DNA from: Mactromeris polynyma
Lineage: Eukaryota; Mollusca; Bivalvia; Venerida; Mactridae
Reading direction: 5' to 3'
Assembly (NCBI GenBank): GCA_032209605.1
Contig: JASFXZ010000010.1
Span: forward strand, 14,901,385-14,965,384
Length of the DNA stretch: 64,000 bases
The translations under genes and the position numbers were made by a program. Positions 46,051-59,245 of this stretch are shown piece after piece. The notes under the pieces were generated by a model. The model was given only the letters and a program-made list of their open reading frames with translations, searched no databases and had not been told where the DNA came from. How positions within the stretch are numbered: position 1 is the stretch's first letter; each line of letters starts with the position of its first letter.

Positions 46051-46959
46051 GTCTCAGAATGTGTGTCATGACAGAAGTGATGTACCCACCTCACTGTCAG
46101 AACGTGTGTCATGACAGAAGTGATTTACCCACCTCACTGTCAGAACGTGTGTCATGACAGAAGTAATCTACCCACCTCACTGTCAGAACGTGTGTCATCA
46201 CAGAAGTAATCTACCCACCTCACTGTCAGAATGTGTGACATGACAGAAGTGATTTACCCACCTCACTGTCAGAATGTGTGACATGACAGAAGTGATTTAC
46301 CCACCTCACTGTCAGAATGTGTGACATGACAGAAGTAATCTACCCACCTCACTGTCAGAATGTGTGTCATGACAGAAGTAATCTACCCACCTCACTGTCA
46401 GAATGTGTGACATGACAGAAGTGATTTACCCACCTCACTGTCAGAATGTGTGACATGACAGAAGTAATCTACCCACCTCACTGTCAGAATGTGTGACATG
46501 ACAGAAGTAATCTACACACCTCACTGTCAGAATGTGTGACATGACAGAAGTAATCTACCCACCTCACTGTCAGAATGTGTGACATGACAGAAGTAATCTA
46601 CCCACCTCACTGTCAGAATGTGTGACATGACAGAAGTAATCTACCCACCTCACTGTCAGAATGTGTGTCATGACAGAAGTGATTTACCCCCCTCACTTTC
46701 AGAATGTGTGTCATGACAGAAGTAATCTACCCACCTCACTGTCAGAATGTGTGTCATGACAGAAGTAATCTACCCACCTCACTGTCAGAATGTGTGACAT
46801 GACAGAAGTAATCTACCTACCTCACTGTCAGAATGTGTGACATGACAGAAGTGATTTACCCACCTCACTGTCAGAATGTGTGACATGACAGAAGTAATCT
46901 ACCCACCTCACTGTCAGAATGTGTGTCATGACAGAAGTAATCTACCCACCTCACTGTCA
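46051..46959. repeat. 43-bp minisatellite, 21 units
   Basis: The unit contains TGTCAGAATGTGTGACATGA, CAGAAGTAATCTACCCACCT and CAC. Variants are GTGTCATGAC versus GTGACATGAC, AAGTGATTTAC versus AAGTAATCTAC, and AACGTGTG in the first units. TGTCATGACA is a perfect palindrome in many units. Confidence 0.95.
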
Positions 46960-47049
46960 AGGAAAGTTTTATACTTTTCCTATTTGTCCTGATTGACAGA
47001 TACCAACTGACAATCCAAATAATCAGAGGGAAACACCATTATATGCCAC

Positions 47050-47137
47050 AAAGCTGTCGTTAAATGTCGCCATCAACGCCAAATGTCGCAAAACCACTTG
47101 TCGCTATATGTCGCACCTTTAGCGCTTTATGTCGTAA
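47050..47137. repeat. degenerate cluster of short TGTCGC words
   Basis: Six or so loosely spaced copies of AAATGTCGC, TTGTCGCTAT and ATGTCGCAC appear over about 90 bp. Periodicity is poor, so this may be an old decayed repeat or a transposon end. Confidence 0.4.
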
Positions 47138-47199
47138 AATTTTGTACCGCCAGTATCTGTAGAGCTAGGTGTTTAATTGATACCGAGTGTAGACTGTGT

Positions 47200-48206
47200 G
47201 ATTTGCAGCCAGTCATTCATACGGTGTTGTCTTTTCTTCTGGTGGTTCCTTTAATATTACAGAGACAACTCTCGCCGATAAAGCGCAAAAAGCTATTTTT
47301 AAACTCAATAAATATTTATATAATTTTCCTAATGTCAGCGTGAAACATAGACTTGATCTTTTCGACAAGTTGATTTTACCCATTTTGAATTACTCTAGTG
47401 AAGTGTGGGGTTTCCATAAGGCAAATAGTGTGGAACGTATTCATACACAGTATTGCAAACGTATTCTACAAGTAAAACGTTGTACACAAAATGATTTTGT
47501 TTACGGAATACTCGGTAGATTTCCTTTATCCTATAATAGACATATACGAATTGTAAAGTATTGGTTAAAAATTATAACTAGTGACGATTTAAAGTATTGC
47601 AAAATTATATATGAAGTTTTAAGAACCGATGCGGAATTGTATCCACACAAAGTGTCGTGGGTTTCTTTGCTTCAACATTTATTATCATCATTAGGTTTTT
47701 ATGAAGTTTGGTTAGCTCAGGGTGTTGGTAACGTAAATGCGTTTGTTAGTCTTTTTAAACAACGTTTGTGTGATACAAATGTACAGAACTGGAATGCACG
47801 AATTGGGAATTCGACGCGCAGCACCTTCTTTAAAACCATTGTTTCCTTTGACTTTCAGTTTTATTTAAAATGTAATTTCACTTATAATTTAACTGCTGCA
47901 ATGTCAAGGTTACTACTTTCATCTCATTATCTTTTCATTGAAACTGGTAGATGGCATCGACCAAACTGTATCCCACGTGAAGACAGGAAGTGTATTACAT
48001 GTAATACAATCGAAGACGAATACCACTTTGTTATAGAGTGTCATTTATATTCTGACCTCCGTAAAACATATATTTCTAAATATTACAGGTGCAATCCTAG
48101 TATGTATAAACTTAAACAACTTTTCGAATGCACTAATGTGTCTATACTCAGAAAATTAAGTACATATTTATTTAAAGCTTTTCAATTAAGATCTACTTTA
48201 CAATGA
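47200..48206 (+). pseudogene. LINE ORF2 C-terminal part, uninterrupted
   Basis: The open frame follows a TGA just before 47200 and begins with YGVVFSSGGSFNITETTLAD, the region just after the RT palm. It continues with LILPILNYSSEVWGFH, VERIHTQYCKRILQVKR and FVYGILGRFPLS, which are common LINE post-RT blocks. Near the C terminus, a C-x2-C-x7-H-x4-C motif (CITCNTIEDEYHFVIEC, about residues 218-234 counted from 47340) matches the zinc-binding motif of LINE ORF2 ends. No stops or shifts occur up to 48206, so the insertion is probably fairly young. No RT core is present, so it is inactive alone. Confidence 0.85.
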
Positions 48207-48901
48207 TTATGTCATATTCATTTGTAAAGAAGTTTAAAATATACATGTGTGTATATATATATATATGTTTTGTTGTCTTTACAATTTACATACTGATGTA
48301 ATTTTCATTCATAGTTATGTAATATTACACATAATTATATGTTCTGTTCTGTAATATGTATGTGTCGTATTTTGTTGTTGTAGTTTTTTGAAATTGTATA
48401 ATGTGTGACTATTCAATTTAACCCTAAAGAGATATTAAGTGTATAATACAGTTTTTATCGATTTAGATATAATTTCATTCATTTGATTACTGTCAAAATC
48501 CACATTGCCTGTTCTTTGACCATGTGACTCTCAATCGACAGCTATATGGTCATGTGCCCCCGTGGCTGACTGATTGAGAGCTACATTGTTCTACTGTTAT
48601 CTTGTTATATTGGTATACTGCATGGTAAACGTGTATGTATATACAGCGGAGATGAGGACATCACAGTAAATATCACCTTCTCCGTCTATGACGCGACAGT
48701 TCATCTTTCTTTCTTTGTAGTATGTTCTTAAGAGTGAATGTTTTTTACTTCAAATAATGAAATGCACCTATATGAATTGCCTAAACATGCTCCACTTGCT
48801 ATGTCATTTGTAATGTTTATTTGTGTATCTTGTTTGTCTCACGGGCCATGTGGCTTATTGAACTTGTATTTGAAATAAATAAACTATAAATAAACTATAA
48901 C
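47200..48901 (+). mobile_element. non-LTR retrotransposon (LINE) copy 2, 5'-truncated
   Basis: It holds the 3' part of a LINE ORF2 in one open frame, a 3' UTR of about 690 bp, and a terminal simple repeat (AAATAAATAAACTATAAATA, AACTATAAC at 48873-48901) that includes AATAAA. Loss of the 5' part is the usual outcome of incomplete target-primed reverse transcription. It differs in sequence from copy 1, so the two are different subfamilies. Confidence 0.85.
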
Positions 48902-49878
48902 TATCATACGGTGGTTAAGGCATCCGCCTTGTAAGCAATATTGATCTCTTACCAGATTTACTTAATAGATATTGTGCGAAATGCCATAATAAATGGATAA
49001 TTTGGCAAAAAATTAGAAAAATTCTGGATGCTCATTGTATGTAAGACACAGGAAGAGGCGGAGTGAACTATAAATATATGTTCATGTCTTCTTGTGTTTC
49101 TGGGCGTGGCCTTTGTACGTGGCATTTCATCCTCGACTACGTCATTCATGTTTATGGTTAACAGCAACTATGACGTATGTGTTCCATGAAACAGAATATC
49201 ATAGCGTCTGTTTCAAACAATATAATTATGAATTCTACAGGGTAAAAGTCTCCTTCAGAACTTCTGTTTCTCCTAAAATCTGTTTGTTAAAATTGGAAAA
49301 CGAATAAGATTGATTCGAACCGTGACAGAAGCGTTCACTTGCCATTTGTCATCTTGGCAAAATGTTGAACGTCTGGGTAAAAGGTCTCCTGTAAGAGCTT
49401 TATTCAAGACTTGCAAATGATAAAACAGTAATCTATGAGATTTACCTCATTAATTCATGTGACTAAATAAAGTAACTATGTGGTTATTAAAGAAGACAAA
49501 CCTTTGTTATTTTGCCTGTGGTTCTATGACAACGTTTGTCGTTTCGTTGCACACTTGATGCCAACAATTCGAGATACTGTTGACAGTACGGGATTGTACG
49601 AAAGTCATATTTCTATATACAGTAGATCGACTTTAACATAAAATACACATTTCGCCCTTTTTCTTCCGCAGTTAAACGAGATTAAAGCGTGTTATAATAT
49701 GGATCAGTTCTTACACAAACTAAATATCATCTCGCCATGCAACGTGGTAATACGAGTTGTAGTGTATGTAGCCTCTGTAATATGCATGACGGACATCTTT
49801 TAAATTATAGGAATACGAGGCACACAGACACTTGAGTAATGTTGAATTGCGTTTCTTTGAGCAGATGTCTTATAGTTT
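48902..49878. other. spacer with a tRNA-like word and a relative of the 45-bp unit
   Basis: ACGGTGGTTAAGGCATCCGC then CTTGTAAGCAA at 48909-48936 resembles the D-arm to anticodon part of a tRNA-derived sequence, next to the LINE tail. The stretch at about 49076-49160 is a single-copy relative of the 45-bp array at 28.9 kb and is listed separately. No gene is supported. Confidence 0.45.
49076..49160 (-). repeat. single-copy relative of the 45-bp repeat and its flank
   Basis: The plus sequence TCTTCTTGTGTTTCTGGGCG, then TGGCCTTTGTACGTGGCATT, TCATCCTCGACTACGTCATT aligns with the left edge of the array at 28860-28930 (TCTCCTTGTGTTTTTTGGAG, then TGTCCTTTATGTGTGGCATT). The minus-strand translations share the pattern DE(V/M)..EMP..K.T.(T)P.NTRR. 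It appears to be the unexpanded form of the same sequence. Confidence 0.6.
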
Positions 49879-52800
49879 CCTTACAATGTAGGAAACCGCA
49901 TCACGTACCGAGATTGTAGGTATATTCATACACGTACCTTACAATGTAGGAAACCGCATCACGTACTGAGATTGTAGGTATATTCATACACGTACCTTAC
50001 AATGTAGGAAACCGCATCACGTACCGAGATTGTAGGTATATTCATACACGTACCTTACAATGTAGGAAACCGCATCACGTACCGAGATTGTAGGTATATT
50101 CATACACGTACCTTACAATGTAGGAAACCGCATCACGTACTGAGATTGTAGGAATATTCATACACGTACCTTACAATGTAGGAAACCGCATCACGTACTG
50201 AGATTGTAGAAATATTCATACACGTACCTTACAATGTAGGAAACCGCATCACGTACTGAGATTGTAGGTATATTCATACACGTACCTTACAATGTAGGAA
50301 ACCGCATCACGTACTGAGATTGTAGGTATATTCATACACGTACCTTACAATGTAGGAATATTCATACACGTACCTTACAATGTAGGAAACCGCATCACGT
50401 ACCGAGATTGTAGGTATATTCATACACGTACCTTACAATGTAGGAAACCGCATCACGTACTGAGATTGTAGGTATATTCATATACGTACCTTACAATGTA
50501 GGAAACCGCATCACGTACCGAGATTGTAGGTATATTCATACACGTACCTTACAATGTAGGAAACCGCATCACGTACTGAGATTGTTGGTATATTCATACA
50601 CGTACCTTACAATGTAGGAAACCGCATCACGTACCGAGATTGTAGGTATATTCATACACGTACCTTACAATGTAGGAAACCGCATCACGTACCGAGATTG
50701 TAGGTATATTCATACACGTACCTTACAATGTAGGAAACCGCATCACGTACTGAGATTGTAGGAATATTCATACACGTACCTTACAATGTAGGAAACCGCA
50801 TCACGTACTGAGATTGTAGAAATATTCATACACGTACCTTACAATGTAGGAAACCGCATCACGTACCGAGATTGTAGGTATATTCATACACGTACCTTAC
50901 AATGTAGGAAACCGCATCACGTACTGAGATTGTAGGTATATTCATACACGTACCTTACAATGTAGGAAACCGCATCACGTACTGAGATTGTAGGTATATT
51001 CATACACGTACCTTACAATGTAGGAAACCGCATCACGTACCGAGATTGTAGGTATATTCATACACGTACCTTACAATGTAGGAAACCGCATCACGTACTG
51101 AGATTGTAGGAATATTCATACACGTACCTTACAATGTAGGAAACCGCATCACGTACTGAGATTGTAGAAATATTCATACACGTACCTTACAATGTAGGAA
51201 ACCGCATCACGTACTGAGATTGTAGGTATATTCATACACGTACCTTACAATGTAGGAAACCGCATCACGTACTGAGATTGTAGGTATATTCATACACGTA
51301 CCTTACAATGTAGGAAACCGCATCACGTACCGAGATTGTAGGAATATTCATACACGTACCTTACAATGTAGGAAACCGCATCACGTACCGAGATTGTAGG
51401 TATATTCATACACGTACCTTACAATGTAGGAAACCGCATCACGTACTGAGATTGTAGGTATATTCATACACGTACCTTACAATGTAGGAAACCGCATCAC
51501 GTACTGAGATTGTAGGTATATTCATACACGTACCTTACAATGTAGGAAACCGCATCACGTACCGAGATTGTAGGTATATTCATACACGTACCTTACAATG
51601 TAGGAAACCGCATCACGTACCGAGATTGTAGGTATATTCATACACGTACCTTACAATGTAGGAAACCGCATCACGTACTGAGATTGTAGGAATATTCATA
51701 CACGTACCTTACAATGTAGGAAACCGCATCACGTACTGAGATTGTAGAAATATTCATACACGTACCTTACAATGTAGGAAACCGCATCACGTACGGAGAT
51801 TGTAGGTATATTCATACACGTACCTTACAATGTAGGAAACCGCATCACGTACCGAGATTGTAGGTATATTCATACACGTACCTTACAATGTAGGAAACCG
51901 CATCACGTACCGAGATTGTAGGAATATTCATACACGTACCTTACAATGTAGGAAACCGCATCACGTACCGAGATTGTAGGTATATTCATACACGTACCTT
52001 ACAATGTAGGAAACCGCATCACGTACCGAGATTGTAGGTATATTCATACACGTACCTTACAATGTAGGAAACCGCATCACGTACTGAGATTGTAGGAATA
52101 TTCATACACGTACCTTACAATGTAGGAAACCGCATCACGTACTGAGATTGTAGGTATATTCATACACGTACCTTACAATGTAGGAAACCGCATCACGTAC
52201 CGAGATTGTAGGAATATTCATACACGTACCTTATAATGTAGGAAACCGCATCACGTACCGAGATTGTAGAAATATTCATACACGTACCTTACAATGTAGG
52301 AAACCGCATCACGTACCGAGATTGTAGGAATATTCATACACGTACCCTTCAATGTAGGAAACCGCATCACGTACTGAGAGTGTTGGTATATTCATACACG
52401 TACCTTACAATGTAGGAAACCGCATCACGTACCGAGATTGTAGGAATATTCATACACGTACCTTACAATGTAGGAAACCGCATCACGTACCGAGATTGTA
52501 GGTATATTCATACACGTACCTTACAATGTAGGAAACCGCATCACGTACCGAGATTGTAGGTATATTCATACACGTACCTTACAATGTAGGAAACCGCATC
52601 ACGTACTGAGATTGTAGGTATATTCATACACGTACCTTACAATGTAGGAAACCGCATCACGTACTGAGATTGTAGGTATATTCATACACGTACCTTACAA
52701 TGTAGGAAACCGCATCACGTACTGAGATTGTAGGTATATTCATACACGTACCTTACAATGTAGGAAACCGCATCACGTACTGAGATTGTAGGTACATTCA

Positions 52801-53570
52801 TACACGTACCTTACAATGTAGGAAACCGCATCACGTACTGAGATTTTAGGTACATTCATACACGTACCTTACAATGTAGGAAACCGCATCACGTACTGAG
52901 ATTGTAGGAATATTCATACACGTACCTTACAATGTAGGAAACCGCATCACGTACTGAGATTGTAGGTATATTCATACACGTACCTTACAATGTAGGAAAC
53001 CGCATCACGTACTGAGATTGTAGGTATATTCATACACGTACCTTACAATGTAGGAAACCGCATCACGTACTGAGATTGTAGGTATATTCATACACGTACC
53101 TTACAATGTAGGAAACCGCATCACGTACTGAGATTGTAGGAATATTCATACACGTACCTTACAATGTAGGAAACCGCATCACGTACTGAGATTGTAGGTA
53201 TATTCATACACGTACCTTACAATGTAGGAAACCGCATCACGTACTGAGATTGTAGGTATATTCATACACGTACCTTACAATGTAGGAAACCGCTTCACGT
53301 ACTGAGATTTTAGGTATATTCATACACGTACCTTACAATGTAGGAAACCGCATCACGTACCGAGATTGTAGAAATATTCATACACGTACCTTACAATGTA
53401 GGAAACCGCATCACGTACTGAGATTGTAGGTATATTCATACACGTACCTTACAATGTAGGAAACCGCATCACGTACCGAGATTGTAGGTATATTCATACA
53501 CGTACCTTACAATGTAGGAAACCGCATCACGTACTGAGATTGTAGGTATATTCATACACGTACCTTCAAT
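49879..53570. repeat. 58-bp minisatellite, about 63 units
   Basis: The unit contains CCTTACAATGTAGGAAACCG, CATCACGTACCGAGATTGTA and GGTATATTCATACACGTA. Variation is nearly confined to ACCGAG/ACTGAG and GGTATA/GGAATA/GAAATA/GGTACA. One unit near 50341-50370 is cut to about 30 bp. A small group near 52325-52390 carries rarer changes. The order of the two variable sites is partly periodic, which suggests multi-unit duplications. Confidence 0.97.
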
Positions 53571-54269
53571 GTTACGAAAATGCCGAGATGTTGCGATTAG
53601 TTGTTTGCCAAACAATTTACCCGCAACGGAACAGTCCTTTTGTATTTTAGGGCTACATACATAAATTTCGTTCACAAATAAGACTGTTTCTTGGTCTACT
53701 GATATAATTATGAAATAATATGATAGCTAATCATAACATTGATTATACTTTCGAACTCTTTGTCCATTCATAATTATTCTGTTCGCGAGATTCCGACATC
53801 ATTCGACCTTTCCGGACATTTCCGTAGTCAAGTCAGAAATTAAATGTATTTCCCCCTTAAAAAAATTGTATATGCGAGTATTTCCCTCCTCAACCTCCGT
53901 GGCTTCATTTTGATGTATAAATGTAATCAAGTACTTTCGAATAGGTTAGTAAAATGTGCATAATAAAAGAGAGGTAATTCAGTTAACTGATGCAATCTGG
54001 GTATTTTGTTAAATACACTCCGTCTTTTGGCATAGGGAAGGAAACGTCATACTCCATGCTAATTGCAAACAAACTAACAAACAACATATGCCGAAGTTGA
54101 TATTTTCCCACAACACTCCATGTATGTCAAATTAATATTTAATCTGTAATAGGTCTTCATTTTCAAATACACTCTTCTTATATCTCCGTCGCGTCTGCAT
54201 TATTGGTACAAAGCTAGAAAGATGCGCCGTAGGCGGTGGCACCACAATATGGAAGCATATGCATCCGAA
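53571..54269. other. spacer after the 58-bp array
   Basis: It starts with a short piece of dispersed repeat X (AAAATGCCGAGATGTTGCGA at 53576). The rest is AT-rich with no supported feature. Confidence 0.5.
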
Positions 54270-54712
54270 TATAAACATGTACCTAGTTGTCATGCAGATT
54301 GTATGTCCAACTGTTGATAATAAACATGTACCTAGATGTCATGCAGATTGTATGTCCAACTGTTGATAATAAACATGTACCTAGTTGTCATGCAGATTGT
54401 ATGTCCAACTGTTGATAATAAACATGTAGCTAGTTGTCATGCAGATTGTATGTCCAACTGTTGATAATAAACATGTACCTAGTTGTCATGCAGATTGTAT
54501 GTCCAACTGTTGGTAATAAACATGTACCTAGTTGTCATGCAGATTGTATGTCCAACTGTTGATAATAAACATGTACCTAGTTGTCATGCAGATTGTATGT
54601 CCAACTGTTGATAATAAACATGTAGCTAGTTGTCATGCAGATTGTATGTCCAACAGTTGATAATAAACATGTACCTAGTTGTCATGCAGATTGTATGTCC
54701 AACTGTTGATAA
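54270..54712. repeat. 49-bp minisatellite, 9 units
   Basis: The unit contains ATAAACATGTACCTAGTTGT, CATGCAGATTGTATGTCCAA and CTGTTGATA. Single-base variants are GTAGCTAG, CTAGATG, GTTGGTA and CAACAG. No indels are seen. Confidence 0.95.
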
Positions 54713-55220
54713 CAGTTAAATGTTTGCTCATTTTCTGATGTTGAAACTTTTTAACATTTTTGTAAATATATTAACTTTCTGGATTGATGAGTTTAGATTA
54801 CTGACGTAGGCGTCTTTGTGTCCGCCATTTGTATTTTCTGATTGCGTATGAAAGACCAATACAACTCACGAATATTTCTCATTGTTTGTAATGTATTGAA
54901 TTTGAATCCTTTACTCACGTGATCAATGAAATATGGAAAAAATGAGTGAAATATGACGTGATCTTTGATAAATCTCTATCATAAATATTTCAACAGCCTC
55001 TTATTCCATCCAGAATTGTGGTTCTTCTGGCAATCCCATATACTCGCAGGAACGGTAACTCTGGATAAAACATAACATGTATGCAATAGTTAACGGTGAA
55101 AAATTACTAGTTATCTTTTTTGGACGTAGATAAAAAATATTTTTTGTACTCTCCTTAGAGTGCGTTGAGAATAATGTGGCAGTGGCGTCACTCAGTATGT
55201 ACTAGTTTGCTCGATACATA
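54713..55220. other. AT-rich spacer, nothing recognised
   Basis: No feature is supported. Confidence 0.5.
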
Positions 55221-55414
55221 CAGTTAAACCTCACATGAAGACCACCTCAATAGCAAGACCACCTCAATAGCAAGATCACCTCAAAATTGAGAACACAATA
55301 TTCAAGTCCATTTTCACTGTTTTGCTCTTTATTGACCTCAATATTAAGACCACCTCAATATTAAGACCAGTTTTCAAGGGTCCCAAGGGTGGTCTTATTA
55401 TTGAGGTTTTACTG
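55221..55414. mobile_element. pogo-style MITE, family P copy 4 (longest)
   Basis: It starts CAGTTAAACCTCACATGAAG and ends TTATTGAGGTTTTACTG, with TA on both sides. It contains repeated AGACCACCTCAATAGCA blocks on the left and GACCTCAATATTAAGACC blocks on the right. There is no open frame. Confidence 0.82.
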
Positions 55415-56725
55415 TATTAAGTGATTTAGGTAAATCAAGGTAAACCATGAGATAATAAAGCCTTTTAATCCGTTAATCATCGAACAGTAATTTCTGTTTA
55501 GTCTTTGAAAATTATTTTTGGCCATGTTGCGATTTCCGTAAATTGCCGATGTTCCTCCGTCACTGTCCAAGTGCGATTTAAATATTCATTTATGCGCACC
55601 TGTCGGATGCAATCAGTCAGGAAGATCGGCAATCAACGATCGAGTGTAAACAAACACACGATACACTAGGTTAAACTGACCGGTCAAGAAAGTACTGCGT
55701 CGATATTGAATCTTCTGAAATTTGATAGTACGTGAATAATTTAGTTTAGTGTATAATTTAATATGGATAATGCAGATGTTTAAAAAAATGTATTTACGAC
55801 CCTAATTGGGACTTTAAATAATGTGTTCATACTTAGTTTGATGTATGCCAGGTTTGTCAGACAGCGGTAATAAATCTTAAGGAAGGTGTTAGCTCCTTTG
55901 TGTTATATAATTTCGCTTATTGATCCTGTGTTCGTCTAATGCATCCTAAACTATAGTCGGCATTTTGCCGTCATTTCCAGAGCCGAAGTTTATAGTAACA
56001 CCGATTCACTTGGGACAATGTACCAATCACACAGACAGTGACACAAAAGATGTTTTCCTGATCCGGAAAAAGTCGAACAAACACCAAATCAACACTGAAT
56101 CAAATCATATAGCTTGTCAGTATTGACTGCCAGATTGAAATATTAAACACTTCTATTATGTTTGACTAGTTTGGGAATTCGTTGAATTTTCTACTTGTCA
56201 GTTTCTGTAATACTTCAGGGTCGACTTTGAGTTGACAATACGAAATGTACACGTTTGATAATATATGAAGGTGCATATCGTATGTTTATTTCGTTTAAAC
56301 ATATTTATGTGTCTGAATTGTCATGTAATATACAGTAAATGACAAGATAACAAAGTGCATGTAGTAGACAAGTGGATAGAATTGGAAGCACAAGCTTATT
56401 GAAATTCTCTCCACTGCATACTAACTATAAGTACTGGATATGGCGACTTAATTACAGAAATTGACAAGATCGGACTGTATGATTTGTATTATAAGTATGT
56501 ACACATTTCGTCGTATTAGAAAGAAAGAAAATATAAAATATTGCACTGCAATTTATGCAAACTAAGAGAAGATAAGATAATGGTGATAGTTAATGGTGTG
56601 ATCGAAGAAATAAAAGACAAAGATGAAATGGGAGTGATTTGATTTTGGAAATGTCACGTTCGCCTCAATCAATTGTTTGTTAAGTATAATATGCATACAA
56701 ATAACACAAACTACCATAATTACAA
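55415..56725. other. AT-rich spacer, nothing recognised
   Basis: 1.3 kb without a long open frame, repeat shared within the window, or RNA signature. Regulatory DNA or distant exons cannot be judged from sequence alone. Confidence 0.5.
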
Positions 56726-58498
56726 CTTATAACATGTATATCACCACTCATACTGAGTTATAACATGTATATCACCACTCATACCGAGTTATAACATGTA
56801 TATCACCACTCATACCGAGTTATAACATGTATATCACCACTCATACTGAGTTATAACATGTATATCACCACTCATACCGAGTTATAACATGTATATCACC
56901 ACTCATACCGAGTTATAACATGTATATCACCACTCATACCGAGTTATAACATGTATATCACCACTCATACTGAGTTATAACATGTATATCACCACTCATA
57001 CTGAGTTATAACATGTATATCACCACTCATACCGAGTTATAACATGTATATCACCACTCATACCGAGTTATAACATGTATATCACCACTCATACTGAGTT
57101 ATAACATGTATATCACCACTCATACCGAGTTATAACATGTATATCACCACTCATACCGAGTTATAACATGTATATCACCACTCATACTGAGTTATAACAT
57201 GTATATCACCACTCATACTGAGTTATAACATGTATATCACCACTCATACCGAGTTATAACATGTATATCACCACTCATACCGAGTTATAACATGTATATC
57301 ACCACTCATACTAAGTTATAACATGTATATCACCACTCATACCGAGTTATAACATGTATATCACCACTCATACTGAGTTATAACATGTATATCACCACTC
57401 ATACCGAGTTATAACATGTATATCACCACTCATACTGAGTTATAACATGTATATCACCACTCATACTGAGTTATAACATGTATATCACCACGCATACTGA
57501 GTTATAACATGTATATCACCACTCATACCGAGTTATAACATGTATATCACCACTCATACTGAGTTATAACATGTATATCACCACTCATACTGAGTTATAA
57601 CATGTATATCACCACTCATACCGAGTTATAACATGTATATCACCACTCATACCGAGTTATAACATGTATATCACCACTCATACCGAGTTATAACATGTAT
57701 ATCACCACTCATACTAAGTTATAACATGTATATCACCACTCATACTGAGTTATAACATGTATATCACCACTCATACTGAGTTATAACATGTATATCACCA
57801 CTCATACCGAGTTATAACATGTATATCACCACTCATACTGAGTTATAACATGTATATCACCACTCATACTGAGTTATAACATGTATATCACCACTCATAC
57901 CGAGTTATAACATGTATATCACCACTCATACTGAGTTATAACATGTATATCACCACTCATACTAAGTTATAACATGTATATCACCACTCATACCGAGTTA
58001 TAACATGTATATCACCACTCATACTGAGTTATAACATGTATATCACCACTCATACCGAGTTATAACATGTATATCACCACTCATACTGAGATATAACATG
58101 TATATCACCACTCATACTGAGTTATAACATGTATATCACCACTCATACTGAGTTATAGCATGTATATCACCACTCATACTGAGTTATAACATGTATATCA
58201 CCACTCATACTGAGTTATAACATGTATATCACCACTCATACTGAGTTATAACATGTATATCACCACTCATACTGGGTTATAACATGTATATCACCACTCA
58301 TACTGAGTTATAACATGTATATCACCACTCATACTGAGTTATAGCATGTATATCACCACTCATACTGAGTTATTACATGTATATCACCACTCATACTGAG
58401 TTATAACATGTATATCACCACTCATACTGACTTATAAAATGTATATCACCACTCATACTGAGTTATAACATGTATATCACCACTCATACTGAGTTATA
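56726..58498. repeat. 31-bp minisatellite, 57 units
   Basis: The unit contains GAGTTATAACATGTATATCA followed by CCACTCATACC. The main variable site is ATACC versus ATACT. Point changes such as TTATAGCATG, GGGTTATAAC, TTATTACATG and GACTTATAAAATG gather in the last 400 bp, so the right edge is more decayed than the body. The sequence is unrelated to the 31-bp array at 24.3 kb. Confidence 0.97.
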
Positions 58499-59026
58499 AA
58501 AAAACTGTACAATAAAAATACACACATTATTAAAAAAGTATGAAGCCTGAAGAAGCATTGCACAACATTTGGCAGTTATTTCTTGAGAATCAGCAAGAAA
58601 GCGCCATTGGCCCCCTGAACGAGAGGCAACCTTCCCATCTATAATTTACGCACCCCCTGACCCGACAATCCGCATCCGCCCCTACTTGGGGTACTGAACA
58701 TCTACTAAATATAATTCCATTATGAAGGAGTTTGTGACAGAAGCGTACACGCGCGGTATCACATTGATTCTAACTTAATATACATAATACATTGTAAGTA
58801 TTTGTCGTTTCGTATTAACCTTTTCTATCACTTATCCAACATTTAAGTAGAGGGTGAAACTGCATATCAACTGTAATTATAAATATCGGGTTTAATTTAT
58901 ATGAGTATTCTAAATTTATGTTAAAAGCTAAATGTTGCATTGAACAAATAGTAAACATTACTACTGGTCCATATGTCAGCACACATCCACTGTAAGATAA
59001 ATGCACGTGAAAATGGTTAATTAGTG
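58499..59026. other. spacer, nothing firmly recognised
   Basis: A C-rich piece near 58655-58686 (CACCCCCTGACCCGACAATC, CGCATCCGCCCC) has the look of a DNA transposon end, but no partner end was found. No gene is supported. Confidence 0.4.
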
Positions 59027-59245
59027 TCCGTCCGTCCGTCCGTCTGTACGTCAGTACGTCTGTACGTCTGTACGTCTGTACGTCTGTCTGTACGTCTGTA
59101 CGTCTGTACGTCTGTCTGTACGTCTGTACGTCTGTCTGTACGTCTGTCTGTACGTCTGTCTGTACGTCTGTATGTACGTCTGTATGTACGTCTGTATGTA
59201 CGTCTGTCTGTACGTCTGTCTGTACGTCCGTATGTCCGTCCCTCC
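59027..59245. repeat. tetranucleotide-based repeat (GTCC/GTCT/GTAC)
   Basis: GTCCGTCCGTCCGTCTGTAC is followed by mixed GTCT and GTAC steps in 8- and 12-bp rhythms, ending GTCCGTATGTCCGTCC. It is an interrupted microsatellite. Frames are open on both strands because the steps contain no stops. Confidence 0.93.

Noticed and set aside
58655..58690. DNA transposon end resembling a CCCCTGACCC-CATCCGCCCC terminus
   Set aside because: No second end or target duplication was found nearby, so it is mentioned only in the spacer entry.
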